Below, piece by piece: positions 9,769 to 18,377 of a stretch of DNA of 50,188 bases. A program made the translations under genes and the position numbers. Source of the stretch: an uncultured Terriglobales bacterium (GTDB lineage: Bacteria; Acidobacteriota; Terriglobia; Terriglobales; Acidobacteriaceae); assembly GCA_955652395.1 (NCBI GenBank), contig CATPBJ010000174.1, positions 1 to 50,188 of the forward strand, in the 5' to 3' direction. The notes under the pieces are model-generated. The model was not told where the DNA came from and made no database searches. It saw only the letters and a program-made list of their open reading frames with translations. Position 1 is the stretch's first letter, and every line of letters begins with the position of its first letter.

Positions 9769-9799
9769 TAGCGGGGATTTTAGCATTGCCGTGGGCGGC

Positions 9800-10207
9800 T
9801 TAGGAGCGCGCGATCCACAAGATCGGAAAGTGGCGCCCAAGCTTTTCGAAGTCGCGGTCGGAAGTAACCAAGGTGGCCTGTCGCAGCTCCGCCAGAGCCG
9901 CAGCAACACAATCCACGTAAGGAATCTTGTGAACTACTTTGAACTCGCCCGCTTTGAGAACCTGGGGAAGATCCACGGGAATGAGTTCAATGGGGAGGCG
10001 CGACAGGTCGGATACAGTTCTCCTCGCAGATTCTTCACCGCGTTGCTGCCAGGAGTGGTAGAACACCTCTCCCCAGTTCAGAGTCGACATCAGCAACGGG
10101 GTGCCGCGGCGAGCGTCTCTAAGTAATTGCTCGACGCGTTCAGCTCCGGCAGCGTCTTCCACGAAATCCAGCACAGCGTTGGCATCAAGCACGTAGGTCT
10201 TACTCAT
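9800..10207 (-). CDS. PIN-domain ribonuclease toxin (VapC-like)
   Basis: This 135-residue PIN-domain protein is probably a metal-dependent RNase toxin acting on RNA in the cytoplasm. The acidic residues expected at the active site are all present: Asp8 in VLDANAV, Glu47 in NWGEV, Asp99 in YVDCVAAALA and Asp117/Asp119 in TSDRDF. Its start codon overlaps the stop of the upstream gene by 4 bp (ATGA, 10204-10207), the classic antitoxin-toxin arrangement, which points to translational coupling. The frame is intact and the toxin is probably functional. Confidence 0.88.
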   Translation of the reverse strand: MSKTYVLDANAVLDFVEDAAGAERVEQLLRDARRGTPLLMSTLNWGEVFYHSWQQRGEESARRTVSDLSRLPIELIPVDLPQVLKAGEFKVVHKIPYVDCVAAALAELRQATLVTSDRDFEKLGRHFPILWIARS

Positions 10208-10587
10208 CGTGCCATCCGGTCCTTCTCGATTCGGTGCTCACGTTCCCGCGCTTCGACCAGCGAGTCCTCGCCTTTGAGGCAACCGCGAAGGCTGCGGATA
10301 AACTCGTCGGTAACCGGCTCGAGCAGATGGTCGTTGTCTTCGCGGTGCACCGGCTTGCCTTCGTAACGAACATCAAATCCTCGGTCCTGCAAAATCGCGA
10401 CGGCTTGGTGGGAGTTTGTAGGGTCATTCGGCGGCACTCCAGCCGCCTCCAGAATAAGTGGCCTGGCAGGGAGTTCTCGCCCGTCCACCATCACGGTCCA
10501 CTTGGGCAACTGACGGTTCCATCGAAAGCTCTTTGCTGCCGTAGAGATGTCTTGCTTTGTAAGCATCGAGACCCTTGCACTTGACAT
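10204..10587 (-). CDS. Putative antitoxin of atypical family
   Basis: This 127-residue protein lies directly upstream of the PIN toxin and overlaps it by 4 bp, so by position it should be the antitoxin. It does not show an obvious AbrB, ribbon-helix-helix or Phd/YefM DNA-binding domain. Instead residues ~28-75 hold WTVMVDGRELPARPLILEAA and QAVAILQDRGFDVRYEG. These resemble the 'G-K-x-Y-P-x-K ... L..LGF-x-V' module seen at the front of some HNH/restriction-type proteins, here by recall only. The C-terminus is charged and helical (REREHRIEKDRMAR), typical of a toxin-binding arm. I chose ATG 10587 with GGGTG 7 bp upstream; a GTG at 10596 is possible. Confidence 0.7.
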   Translation of the reverse strand: MSSARVSMLTKQDISTAAKSFRWNRQLPKWTVMVDGRELPARPLILEAAGVPPNDPTNSHQAVAILQDRGFDVRYEGKPVHREDNDHLLEPVTDEFIRSLRGCLKGEDSLVEAREREHRIEKDRMAR

Positions 10588-10618
10588 CTTTGCCACCCTA
10601 GTTGGAATTATTCATACT

Positions 10619-10641
10619 CATATTACTCAGCATATTACTCA
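10619..10641 (-). promoter_or_regulatory. Direct repeat upstream of the toxin-antitoxin pair
   Basis: CATATTACTCA occurs twice, at 10619-10629 and 10631-10641, 12 bp apart, with a partial third copy CATACTCA at 10613-10620. The repeats sit about 30 bp upstream of the antitoxin start, in the gap shared with lhr. Toxin-antitoxin pairs usually autoregulate from such repeats, so this may be an operator. No protein evidence supports this. Confidence 0.4.
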
Positions 10642-10725
10642 TCGTCAATAGACCCGTGCATCGTCCTTTCAACCTTGTCACTGGCGGCGAATGTTTTACG
10701 AAAGTCGCATGGTAGACTATCCGCC

Positions 10726-13700
10726 ATGCTCCTTCCCTCCTCTCTCGCCTGGGCACACCCGCTGGTCGCGGAGTGGTTTGTCCAGAATTTCGGCACGCCG
10801 ACTGAGCCGCAGGAGCAGGGTTGGCCTCATATCCTGGCCGGACGAGCAACCCTGATCTCCGCTCCTACAGGCTCAGGCAAGACGCTGGCTGCGTTTCTGG
10901 CCTGTATTGATCGACTGGTGCGCAAAGCGCTAGTGGGGGATCTCTACGATCGTACCGAGGTTCTGTATGTGTCGCCGCTGAAGGCGCTGGGCAATGACAT
11001 ACAGAAAAATCTCGAAGTGCCCTTGAGCGAGATTCTTCAAATGGCGGGCGAGCGCGGATTGCTGATGCCGGAGATTCGCACCGCGGTCCGCACCGGTGAC
11101 ACGCTGATGCCTGAGCGCCGGGCCATGCTGAAGCGGCCGCCTCATATTCTGGTGACCACGCCTGAGTCGCTCTACATTCTGCTGACCGCGGAAAAGAGTC
11201 GCGCGATTCTGCGCGATGTCGAGACTGTCATCGTCGACGAAATCCACGCGGTGGCGGACGACAAGCGCGGTGCGCATCTGGCGCTCTCGCTGGAGCGGCT
11301 TGAGGCGCTGACGTATCGTCCACCCGTGCGCATCGGACTTTCAGCAACCCAGAAGCCCATCGACGAAGTTGCTCGCTTCCTGACCGGCAACGGGCGACCG
11401 GCGCCGGTGATTGTGGATGTCGGACACAAGCGGAAGCTCGATCTGGCGGTGGAAGTACCAGGCTCATCCCTGGGACCGATCACGACCAATGAAATGTGGG
11501 ACGAGGTCTACAACCGGCTGGTGGAACTGGTGGAGCAGCACCGTTCCACGCTAGTGTTCGTGAACACCAGGCGCTTGGCAGAGCGAATCGCTCACCACCT
11601 GGGCGAACGATTGGGCGAAGACAACGTCGCCGCGCATCATGGCAGCTTGTCTCGCAAGCTGCGCCTCTCCGCAGAACAGAAACTGAAAGAAGGCAAAGTC
11701 AAGGTGCTCGTGGCAACAGCATCGCTGGAACTGGGAATCGACATTGGCACTGTCGACCTGGTCGTGCAGATCAGTTCGCCGAGAGCCATCGCGGTCGCTC
11801 TGCAACGGGTGGGACGTTCCGGACACTGGCGCGGCGCCGTGCCCAAGGGACGCTTCTTCGCCGGCACTCGCGACGATCTGCTTGAATGTGCCGCGCTGGT
11901 ACGCGCGATCCGGCAGGGGGATCTGGACCGGCTGATCATTCCCGACGCGCCGTTGGACATTCTGGCGCAGCAGATTGTGGCTACATGCGCCAGTAGCGCC
12001 GCCGTGGCGGCTGTCGTGGGGGCGTCCCGCCCCCACCCTAGCGGGCAAGATGCCCTCGAGCCAGCCGGCGAGGACGCCGGCGCTACCCAAAATTCCCCCC
12101 CTGCAAATGACGGTTGGGACGAAGATGAGCTCTTCACGCTGGTCACGCGAGCCTATCCCTACCGCAATGTTTCTCGCGAAACTTACAACTCGATCCTGGA
12201 GATGCTTTCCGAGGGGATTGCATCGCGGCGTGGGCGTTACGGGGCTTACATCCATCATGATCGAGTGAACCGGAAGCTGCGCCCGCGGCGGGGCAGTCGG
12301 CTGGCGGCCATCACCAGCGGCGGCGCTATTCCGGAGACTGCGCTGTTCACGGTTGTGGCCGAGCCGGATGGCATTGTTGTCGGCACCCTCGACGAGGATT
12401 TCGCGGTTGAGAGCAACGCCGGCGACATCATGCTGCTGGGTAACACTTCGTGGCGCATCCGCCGGGTGGAAGGCAAATCCGGACGCGTGCTGGTGGAAAA
12501 CGCCCAGGGCGCCCCGCCCAGCGTTCCTTTCTGGCGCGGCGAGGCCCCGGCGAGGACCCAGGAGCTTTCGGCACATGTGGCTGGTCTAAGGAAAGAGATT
12601 AGCGACCGTCTGCAAAATGTTTTTCCGGTCGGGACTTCGCAGCGCCAGCCCGTGGTTGCCGAGACTGTGGCCTGGCTGAAAGAAGAATGCGGACTGGATG
12701 ATTCCGGCGCTGAGCAAGCGATCGAGTACGTCTTGCAGGGGCGGGCGGTGCTTGGGGACGTTCCTACTCAAGAAACCATCATCGCCGAACGCTTCTTCGA
12801 CGAAAGTGGCGGGATGCAACTGATCATCCACGCACCGTATGGCGGTCGGATCAACAAGGCCTGGGGGCTGGCGCTGCGCAAGCGTTTCTGCCGCAGCTTC
12901 AATTTTGAGTTGCAGGCTGCGGCCACCGATAACGGCCTGAACATCGCGCTGGCTGAGCAGCATAGCTTTCCGCTGGCTGACGTTTTTCATTTCCTGAACA
13001 CCGAAAGCGTGCAGCCAGTTCTGGAACAGGCCGCACTGGATTCGCCGATTTTTGGCACGCGGTGGCGATGGGACGCAAATCGCGCGCTGGCGTTGCTCCG
13101 CTTCCAGGGTGGCAAGAAGGTCCCGCCGCAGATTCAACGCATGCGCTCCGACGATCTGCTGGCGTCGGTGTTTCCTGATGTGGCCGCGTGTCAGGAAAAT
13201 ATCGTGGGTGACGTTCAGATTCCCGATCATCCCCTGGTGAGAGAAGTAATGAAGGATGTGCTCACCGAGGCCATGGATATCGACGGGCTGAAGGCGCTCC
13301 TAAGTGGCATCGAGCAGGGACGAATCCGTTGCCTGGCAGTGGATACGCCGGTGCCGTCGCAGTTCTCGCACGAGATTTTGAATGCGAACCCCTACGCGTA
13401 TCTCGATGACGCCCCGCTCGAAGAACGGCGGGCTCGGGCCGTAGAGATGCGCCGCGTCCTGCCGGAATCGGTCCTGGAGGAAGTGGGAAAACTCGATCCC
13501 GCGGCAATCGCGCAGGTACGGGAAGAAGCCTGGCCCGATGTACGCGACGCGGATGAGCTGCACGATGTGTTGCACACACTGATTGCGTTTCCCGAGACCA
13601 CGTGGGGACAGCCGCCCTCGGCGGTCCGGCTCAGCAAAGCTGAGCAGTTCTTTCCCGACCAGGCAGAACTGACCCTCTCTTCGCACTCTGATAGTTCGCC

Positions 13701-15291
13701 GGAACGTCGAGCTTCGCTCGACCGGACAGCCGAGGGCGGCAGTCCCCACGTGAGTCGTAGCGTGGGCGAGTGGCAGGGATATTTCGAGAGGCTGCTTGAA
13801 CAAGGTCGCGCTGCTCGGGCTGAGCATTCTGGGGTGAATTACTGGGTGGCCGCGGAACGGGCGAAGACATTTTCACTTTTGTTTCCGGGCGCTGAGTTCG
13901 ATCGTCACGTCGCCGAGATTCAGGCGACTCCGACTTCCCCTGACGATGCGCTGCTGGCGCTGGTTACGGGCTGGATGTCGCACTTGGGTCCGGCGACGGG
14001 TTCGCAACTTGGAAGTATGCTCGGGCTCCCGGCTCCTGAGATTGAAAAAGCATTGCTGCGTATGGAAGCGAGCGGTGCAGTCCTGCGAGGACAGTTTACC
14101 GACAAAGGCTCGCGGGCGGGGGCGCCCGCGCCACACGAACCCGAGCTCGAATGGTGCGAGCGGCGACTGCTGGCGCGGATTCATCACTTGACGGTGGCCA
14201 GGCTGCGCAAGCAAATCCAGCCGGTCACGGCAGCGCAGTTCATGCGCTGGCTCTTGCGCTGGCAGCATGTGGCGCCGGGAGCGCAAGTTCAGGGTGAACG
14301 CGCCATGCTCGATGTGTTGCGCCAGCTGCAGGGATTTGAGATTCCCGCCAATGCCTGGGAGCGGCAGATTCTGGGCCGGCGGGTTGCCAACTATGATCCC
14401 AAGTGGCTCGATCAGCTTTGTCTCACGGGCGCCGTCGGATGGGGACGGTTGTCTCCCCATCCCGCCACTCTCGATGACAGCGCGGCTGGAAAACGGCGGG
14501 TGATTCCGACCAGCGTGGCTCCGATTACGTTCTTTGTGCGCGAAGAAGCCGATTGGATGACTCCGCATCGTCCCGACACGGAGCGGCCCGAGGCGCGCGG
14601 TCTGAGTGAGGGGGCGCGGCAGGTGCTGGACTTCCTGCGCCAGCGGGGAGCGTCGTTCTTCGCCGACATCGTACGCGGCACCGGGCGGCTGAAAGCCGAG
14701 GTGGAAACTTCCTTGTGGGAACTGGTCGCGGGCGGGCTCATCACTGCCGATGGTTTCGACAATCTGCGCTCCCTGATTGATCCCAAGCGACGCGCCGGGC
14801 AAGGCAATGGGCGGGCGGCACGTCCGCGGCACAGTACGGGCCGCTGGGCGCTGCTGTACACGGACCAGGCGGCGGACCGCAATCGCGCCGTGGAAGCAAC
14901 GTGCGGGATACTGCTGAAGCGCTACGGCATCGTCTTTCGTGATGTGCTGGCCCGCGAGACGAATCTGCCCAAGTGGCGCGAACTGCAAATGGCTTTCCGG
15001 CGGCTGGAAGATCGCGGCGAGATTCGGGGCGGACGCTTTGTGGATGGCTTTCTCGGCGAACAGTTTGCCTTGCCGGTGGCCGTGGAATCGTTGCGGGCCA
15101 CGCGCAAACTGCCGCTCACCGGAGAGACGATTGCGTTGTCGGCTGCCGATCCCCTGAACCTGGTGGGAATTCTGCTGCCGGGCGAAAGGGTCCCAGCCAT
15201 ATCGGGGAAGACTGTGACCTTCCGTGATGGATCCCCCGTGCAAGAAGCGGTCGCAGCGGATTCACAACGCTTGGCCGCGATGGGCGCTTAA
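10726..15291 (+). CDS. lhr: Large helicase-related protein, full-length Lhr
   Basis: This 1521-residue superfamily 2 DNA helicase matches the length of full-length bacterial Lhr (core plus C-terminal extension) and probably acts in DNA repair. Walker A is APTGSGKT near residue 46, motif II is DEIH (171), motif III is SAT (206), and motif VI is QRVGRSGH (360). A winged-helix and Lhr-core beta domain follow to about residue 900; the rest is the large C-terminal extension. Three GC-rich segments interrupt the family pattern at about residues 431-452, 958-1009 and 1129-1135. Each corresponds to a palindromic DNA element that keeps the frame open. ATG 10726 gives the natural start; upstream in-frame sequence looks non-coding. 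It diverges from the toxin-antitoxin genes. Confidence 0.93.
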   Translation: MLLPSSLAWAHPLVAEWFVQNFGTPTEPQEQGWPHILAGRATLISAPTGSGKTLAAFLACIDRLVRKALVGDLYDRTEVLYVSPLKALGNDIQKNLEVPLSEILQMAGERGLLMPEIRTAVRTGDTLMPERRAMLKRPPHILVTTPESLYILLTAEKSRAILRDVETVIVDEIHAVADDKRGAHLALSLERLEALTYRPPVRIGLSATQKPIDEVARFLTGNGRPAPVIVDVGHKRKLDLAVEVPGSSLGPITTNEMWDEVYNRLVELVEQHRSTLVFVNTRRLAERIAHHLGERLGEDNVAAHHGSLSRKLRLSAEQKLKEGKVKVLVATASLELGIDIGTVDLVVQISSPRAIAVALQRVGRSGHWRGAVPKGRFFAGTRDDLLECAALVRAIRQGDLDRLIIPDAPLDILAQQIVATCASSAAVAAVVGASRPHPSGQDALEPAGEDAGATQNSPPANDGWDEDELFTLVTRAYPYRNVSRETYNSILEMLSEGIASRRGRYGAYIHHDRVNRKLRPRRGSRLAAITSGGAIPETALFTVVAEPDGIVVGTLDEDFAVESNAGDIMLLGNTSWRIRRVEGKSGRVLVENAQGAPPSVPFWRGEAPARTQELSAHVAGLRKEISDRLQNVFPVGTSQRQPVVAETVAWLKEECGLDDSGAEQAIEYVLQGRAVLGDVPTQETIIAERFFDESGGMQLIIHAPYGGRINKAWGLALRKRFCRSFNFELQAAATDNGLNIALAEQHSFPLADVFHFLNTESVQPVLEQAALDSPIFGTRWRWDANRALALLRFQGGKKVPPQIQRMRSDDLLASVFPDVAACQENIVGDVQIPDHPLVREVMKDVLTEAMDIDGLKALLSGIEQGRIRCLAVDTPVPSQFSHEILNANPYAYLDDAPLEERRARAVEMRRVLPESVLEEVGKLDPAAIAQVREEAWPDVRDADELHDVLHTLIAFPETTWGQPPSAVRLSKAEQFFPDQAELTLSSHSDSSPERRASLDRTAEGGSPHVSRSVGEWQGYFERLLEQGRAARAEHSGVNYWVAAERAKTFSLLFPGAEFDRHVAEIQATPTSPDDALLALVTGWMSHLGPATGSQLGSMLGLPAPEIEKALLRMEASGAVLRGQFTDKGSRAGAPAPHEPELEWCERRLLARIHHLTVARLRKQIQPVTAAQFMRWLLRWQHVAPGAQVQGERAMLDVLRQLQGFEIPANAWERQILGRRVANYDPKWLDQLCLTGAVGWGRLSPHPATLDDSAAGKRRVIPTSVAPITFFVREEADWMTPHRPDTERPEARGLSEGARQVLDFLRQRGASFFADIVRGTGRLKAEVETSLWELVAGGLITADGFDNLRSLIDPKRRAGQGNGRAARPRHSTGRWALLYTDQAADRNRAVEATCGILLKRYGIVFRDVLARETNLPKWRELQMAFRRLEDRGEIRGGRFVDGFLGEQFALPVAVESLRATRKLPLTGETIALSAADPLNLVGILLPGERVPAISGKTVTFRDGSPVQEAVAADSQRLAAMGA
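12016..12081 (+). repeat. Palindromic repeat cluster within lhr (1)
   Basis: GTGGGGGCG (12016-12024) and CGCCCCCAC (12028-12036) form a perfect 9-bp stem with a TCC loop. GCCGGCG (12064-12070) and CGCCGGC (12075-12081) form a second perfect 7-bp stem with an AGGA loop. A short GGGCA-AGA-TGCCC hairpin lies between them. It encodes a low-complexity Gly/Pro/Ala stretch in a linker of the helicase, consistent with a REP-like insertion that preserved the reading frame. Confidence 0.75.
13599..13752 (+). repeat. 154-bp palindromic element inserted in frame in lhr (2)
   Basis: The 31-nt arms (13599-13629 and 13722-13752) are inverted repeats with only two mismatches; each begins or ends with CACGTGGGGAC or its complement. 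Inside lie two more perfect hairpins: GCTCAGC-AAA-GCTGAGC (13629-13645) and GTCGAGC-TTC-GCTCGAC (13706-13722). The region adds about 51 residues to Lhr with no stop or frameshift. The layout is that of a non-autonomous palindromic element or MITE-like repeat. Confidence 0.85.
14111..14130 (+). repeat. Short palindrome within lhr (3)
   Basis: CGCGGGCG and CGCCCGCG form a perfect 8-bp stem with a GGGG loop. It falls in a Gly/Ala/Pro-rich stretch (SRAGAPAPHE) of the C-terminal extension, so it is probably another REP-like insertion or its remnant. Confidence 0.6.
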
Positions 15292-15330
15292 AGGCATCCG
15301 GGTCAGAAACAGAATTGGGACTTTAAGCCC

Positions 15331-15363
15331 TCGCGCGGTTCCAGCCAGGAGGCCGCGCGATTT
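15331..15363 (+). terminator. Possible terminator after lhr
   Basis: TCGCGCGG (15331-15338) pairs perfectly with CCGCGCGA (15353-15360) across a 14-nt loop, 39 bp downstream of the lhr stop, followed by only TTT. The short T tract makes it a weak intrinsic terminator at best. The rest of the 248-bp gap to the next gene shows nothing clear. Confidence 0.5.
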
Positions 15364-15539
15364 CCGCAATAAATCACTTCAACATTTGCAACCAAACCAA
15401 TCCAATTCTCGAGTCGCTGCGTAACTAGGGTTGTAGACGGAGCTAGTCGTAGTCGATGAGACGTGGCGCCACGCCTCGTCGATCAAGCCCGCGATGGCTG
15501 CGTCCACCTACTTCAATCCACACAAGAAGGAAAACCTGT

Positions 15540-17033
15540 ATGAAGCGACTGAAAGCAATAGCGACCTTCGCCATGGCGCTGTTCATGCTGGACCCGGCCG
15601 GCGTGTTCGCGTCGAGCCATCGTGAGGCGCCCATTTCTGCCCTGGACCACAGCGCGGACGTGACCGACTGGTATGCCTTTGTCAGTTATGACCATCCCGA
15701 CCGCGTCACTATGATCCTCAACGTTGACGGGCTTCTTGAACCATCCAATGGCCCTAACTACTTTCCCTTCGATCCCAATGTCCGTTACGAAATGAAAGTT
15801 GATAACAACCGAGACGGGGAAGAGGACATTACCTTCCAGTTTCGTTTCAAGACCGACATCCGCCAGCCCGGTATCTTTACCTCCGCCGTAGGTGGCATCG
15901 CCGGTATTCCCCAGATTACTTCGTTGTCAGGACCCGGATCAGCCGGACTGGTTGTCCGCCAGACCTATACCGTAACCATGGTCAAGAACGGCGTATGTAC
16001 AGATCTCGGGGAGGGACAGACTCTTTACGCAGTACCTTCCAACGCCGGACCCCTGACCATGCCCAAGTACCGGGATTTGTTCAACCAGGGAATCTACGAT
16101 CTGGGTAACGGTGTGCGCGTATTTGCGGGAACCGTGGACGATCCTTTCTACATCGACCTCGGCGCTGCCTTCGACTCTCTGAACTTCCGCATGGGAGTGG
16201 GTGGCGTGCTGTCTGCCGCTAAAGATGCGGATGACACCCACAACTACGCTCCCGACTCCGTGGCAGGTTTCAATGTGAACTCCATTGTGCTGGAAGTTCC
16301 CATCACCATGTTGACCGTGGATGGTCAGTTACATCCAGCCGCCGACAAGAATGCGGTGATCGGAACCTACGGAGCCACCTCCCGTCGTCGCATCACGGTT
16401 CACCATCTGAGCGGGAAGGTCGACAGTGAGGGTCCGTGGCGTCAAGTGAACCGCGAGGGCAACTCGCTGATCAATGAGCTGATCATCGGGACTGGCTTCA
16501 AGGACCGCTTCAGTGTGGACGACCCGAAGAATGATGGGCAGTTTGCCAATTTCTTCCTCGACCCACTCCTGGCGCACTTGTTTGCATCCACACTGGGGAT
16601 ACCCATTCCTGCGGCGCCACGTACCGACCTGCTGCCTCTGGTTCAGTACACGGCTCCGATCTGTCCGGGATGTGGTCCGAAAGACGCGGGACCGATCGCG
16701 GATCTGCTGCGGCTGAACACTGGCATTCCACCCACCCCGGTGGGAAACCAGAAGCGTCTCGGCTTCCTGGCGGGAGACTTGGCTGGCTTCCCGCAAGGGC
16801 GCCGTCCCGTCGACGACGTCGTCGATATCGCTTCTCGCGCCGTGGTTGGCATCCTGGCCGACGCGGTGAAGTTCGGCGCGCGAGTCGGTGATGGCGTCAA
16901 TATCAACGAGGATGGTTACGGCTCAACCTTCCCCTACGTCACCCCGGCTCACAGTGGCCGCAACAGTCACCACACGGGCCCCGGACAGCCAGGTTGCTCC
17001 GGTCAGCCCAGCGGTATCTGCCCCATAAAGTAA
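15540..17033 (+). CDS. Exported DUF4331 family protein
   Basis: This 497-residue protein has a signal peptide (about residues 1-25) followed at once by SSHREAPISALD, the hallmark N-terminus of the DUF4331 family, whose biochemical role is not established. VDNNRDGEEDITFQF near residue 87 looks like a calcium-binding D-x-N-x-D-G loop. The C-terminus is rich in His, Gly and Cys (HSGRNSHHTGPGQPGCSG), which could bind metal. ATG 15540 follows AGAAGG (15525-15530) and is required for the signal peptide. It heads a unit with a TPR protein and a TonB-dependent receptor, which suggests a part in uptake of a metal or metal complex; that is inference from context. Confidence 0.88.
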   Translation: MKRLKAIATFAMALFMLDPAGVFASSHREAPISALDHSADVTDWYAFVSYDHPDRVTMILNVDGLLEPSNGPNYFPFDPNVRYEMKVDNNRDGEEDITFQFRFKTDIRQPGIFTSAVGGIAGIPQITSLSGPGSAGLVVRQTYTVTMVKNGVCTDLGEGQTLYAVPSNAGPLTMPKYRDLFNQGIYDLGNGVRVFAGTVDDPFYIDLGAAFDSLNFRMGVGGVLSAAKDADDTHNYAPDSVAGFNVNSIVLEVPITMLTVDGQLHPAADKNAVIGTYGATSRRRITVHHLSGKVDSEGPWRQVNREGNSLINELIIGTGFKDRFSVDDPKNDGQFANFFLDPLLAHLFASTLGIPIPAAPRTDLLPLVQYTAPICPGCGPKDAGPIADLLRLNTGIPPTPVGNQKRLGFLAGDLAGFPQGRRPVDDVVDIASRAVVGILADAVKFGARVGDGVNINEDGYGSTFPYVTPAHSGRNSHHTGPGQPGCSGQPSGICPIK

Positions 17034-17041
17034 CGTCTGCT

Positions 17042-17070
17042 CGTGGCCGCGCGGAAAAAGGGCGGCCACG
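17042..17070 (+). other. Perfect 9-bp stem-loop in the DUF4331-TPR gap
   Basis: CGTGGCCGC (17042-17050) pairs with GCGGCCACG (17062-17070) around an 11-nt loop, followed by AATTTT. It lies 9 bp after the DUF4331 stop and 27 bp before the TPR start. It could be a weak terminator that lowers expression of the downstream genes, or a 3' end stabiliser for the first gene's mRNA. Confidence 0.6.
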
Positions 17071-17096
17071 AATTTTCCCAATTATTGGAGTCTGCC

Positions 17097-18377
17097 ATGA
17101 AAAGAATTGCCGCTCTCTTACTGCTGGTGGTGAGCACACTTACTGGATTTGCGCAAAGCCCGAGCCCCCTCACTGCGGTCAAACTCTCGCCCGCCGAACG
17201 TAGTATGGCTCAGGCGCAGAAGCTAATCGACAAAGACCCGAAAGACTTTGAAGCTTACAACGCGCTGGCCCTGGCCCTGTCGCGCCGCGCGCGGGAGACA
17301 TCCGACGTCGCCTTCTATGCCCGGGCGGAAGACACGTTACAGAAATCCTTCGCGATCTCCGCGGACAACTTTGATGGTGAGAGGATTCATGTCTGGCTGC
17401 TGCTGGGAAAGCACGAATTCGCGGCTGCCCTGGACGCAGCCCGCAAACTCAACCAGAGGATGCCGGACGATGTCATGGTGTATGGCTTTCTTGCGGACGC
17501 CAACGTCGAACTGGGCAACTACAACGATGCAGAAACCGCGGCGCAGTGGATGCTTGACCTCAAGCCCGGAAACATGCCGGGGCTGACGCGAGCCGCCTAC
17601 CTTCGGGAACTGTTTGGCGAGATCGATGGTTCGCTCGAATTGATGAACATGGCCTTCGACTCGACGCCTCCTACTGAAGTCGAAGACGGAGCCTGGATCT
17701 TGAATCAGATGGCTCACCTGAAGCTCGCCACCGGAAACCTCCAGGAAGCCGAGAGTCTTGCGCAAAAGGCGCTGACCATGTTTCCCGGCTATCACTACGC
17801 TCGGGGAAACCTGGCCAAGGTCAGAATCCAGCAGAAACGATATAGCGAAGCGGTGGAACTCCTAAAGCAGCGCTATCAGTCTGCCGCGCACGCGGAGAAT
17901 CTCTTCGAGCTGGCACAAGCCCTGCAATTAGCCGGTCAAACAGAAGAAGCAGGAAGAGCTTTTGCCGAGTTTGAACGGAAGTCATTGCTGGAAACAAACC
18001 GCGCGGACAACTCCAATCATGAACTGATCTTCTACTACGCCGACTATGCCAACCAGCCGCTCAAGGCTTTGGAAGTAGCGCAGCGTGAGTACGCTCGGCG
18101 GCGTGATGTCTTCACCCTCGATGGCTACGCCTGGGCGTTGCACTTGAATGGGCGAAATGAGGAAGCCCGTCAGCAAATCAATATTGCTTTGGCGGTCGGC
18201 ATTCGCGATGCTAGAATGCTTCGCCACGCCGGCGAAATCGCGCTAGCCACGGGAGACCGGGCAGGGGCTGAGGGATACCTTCGCCAGTCCGCCGACCTTA
18301 ACACCGTTGGATCGGAAGAGGCCTACGCTACCTTGGCTCGGCTTGGCCCATCAACAGCTGTGCGAGGCTCGCGATGA
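17097..18377 (+). CDS. Exported TPR protein, middle gene of the DUF4331 unit
   Basis: This 426-residue protein has a signal peptide (MKRIAALLLLVVSTLTGFAQ) and tetratricopeptide-like repeats across most of its length (for example DAETAAQWMLDLKPGNMPGLTRAAYL and EAVELLKQRYQSAAHAENLFELAQALQ). It is probably a periplasmic protein-binding scaffold. TTGGAG (17085-17090) lies 6 bp before the ATG. It overlaps the TonB receptor start by 4 bp (ATGA), so the two are translationally coupled and likely work together. Confidence 0.88.
   Translation: MKRIAALLLLVVSTLTGFAQSPSPLTAVKLSPAERSMAQAQKLIDKDPKDFEAYNALALALSRRARETSDVAFYARAEDTLQKSFAISADNFDGERIHVWLLLGKHEFAAALDAARKLNQRMPDDVMVYGFLADANVELGNYNDAETAAQWMLDLKPGNMPGLTRAAYLRELFGEIDGSLELMNMAFDSTPPTEVEDGAWILNQMAHLKLATGNLQEAESLAQKALTMFPGYHYARGNLAKVRIQQKRYSEAVELLKQRYQSAAHAENLFELAQALQLAGQTEEAGRAFAEFERKSLLETNRADNSNHELIFYYADYANQPLKALEVAQREYARRRDVFTLDGYAWALHLNGRNEEARQQINIALAVGIRDARMLRHAGEIALATGDRAGAEGYLRQSADLNTVGSEEAYATLARLGPSTAVRGSR

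Noticed and set aside
11551..12576. A 341-codon minus-strand open frame opposite the Lhr core.
   Set aside because: The plus strand encodes the conserved helicase motifs here; the antisense frame reads as low-complexity sequence.
13873..15243. A 456-codon open frame on the minus strand opposite lhr.
   Set aside because: It is a GC-rich antisense shadow of an unmistakable helicase gene, with no ribosome-binding site and no recognisable domain.
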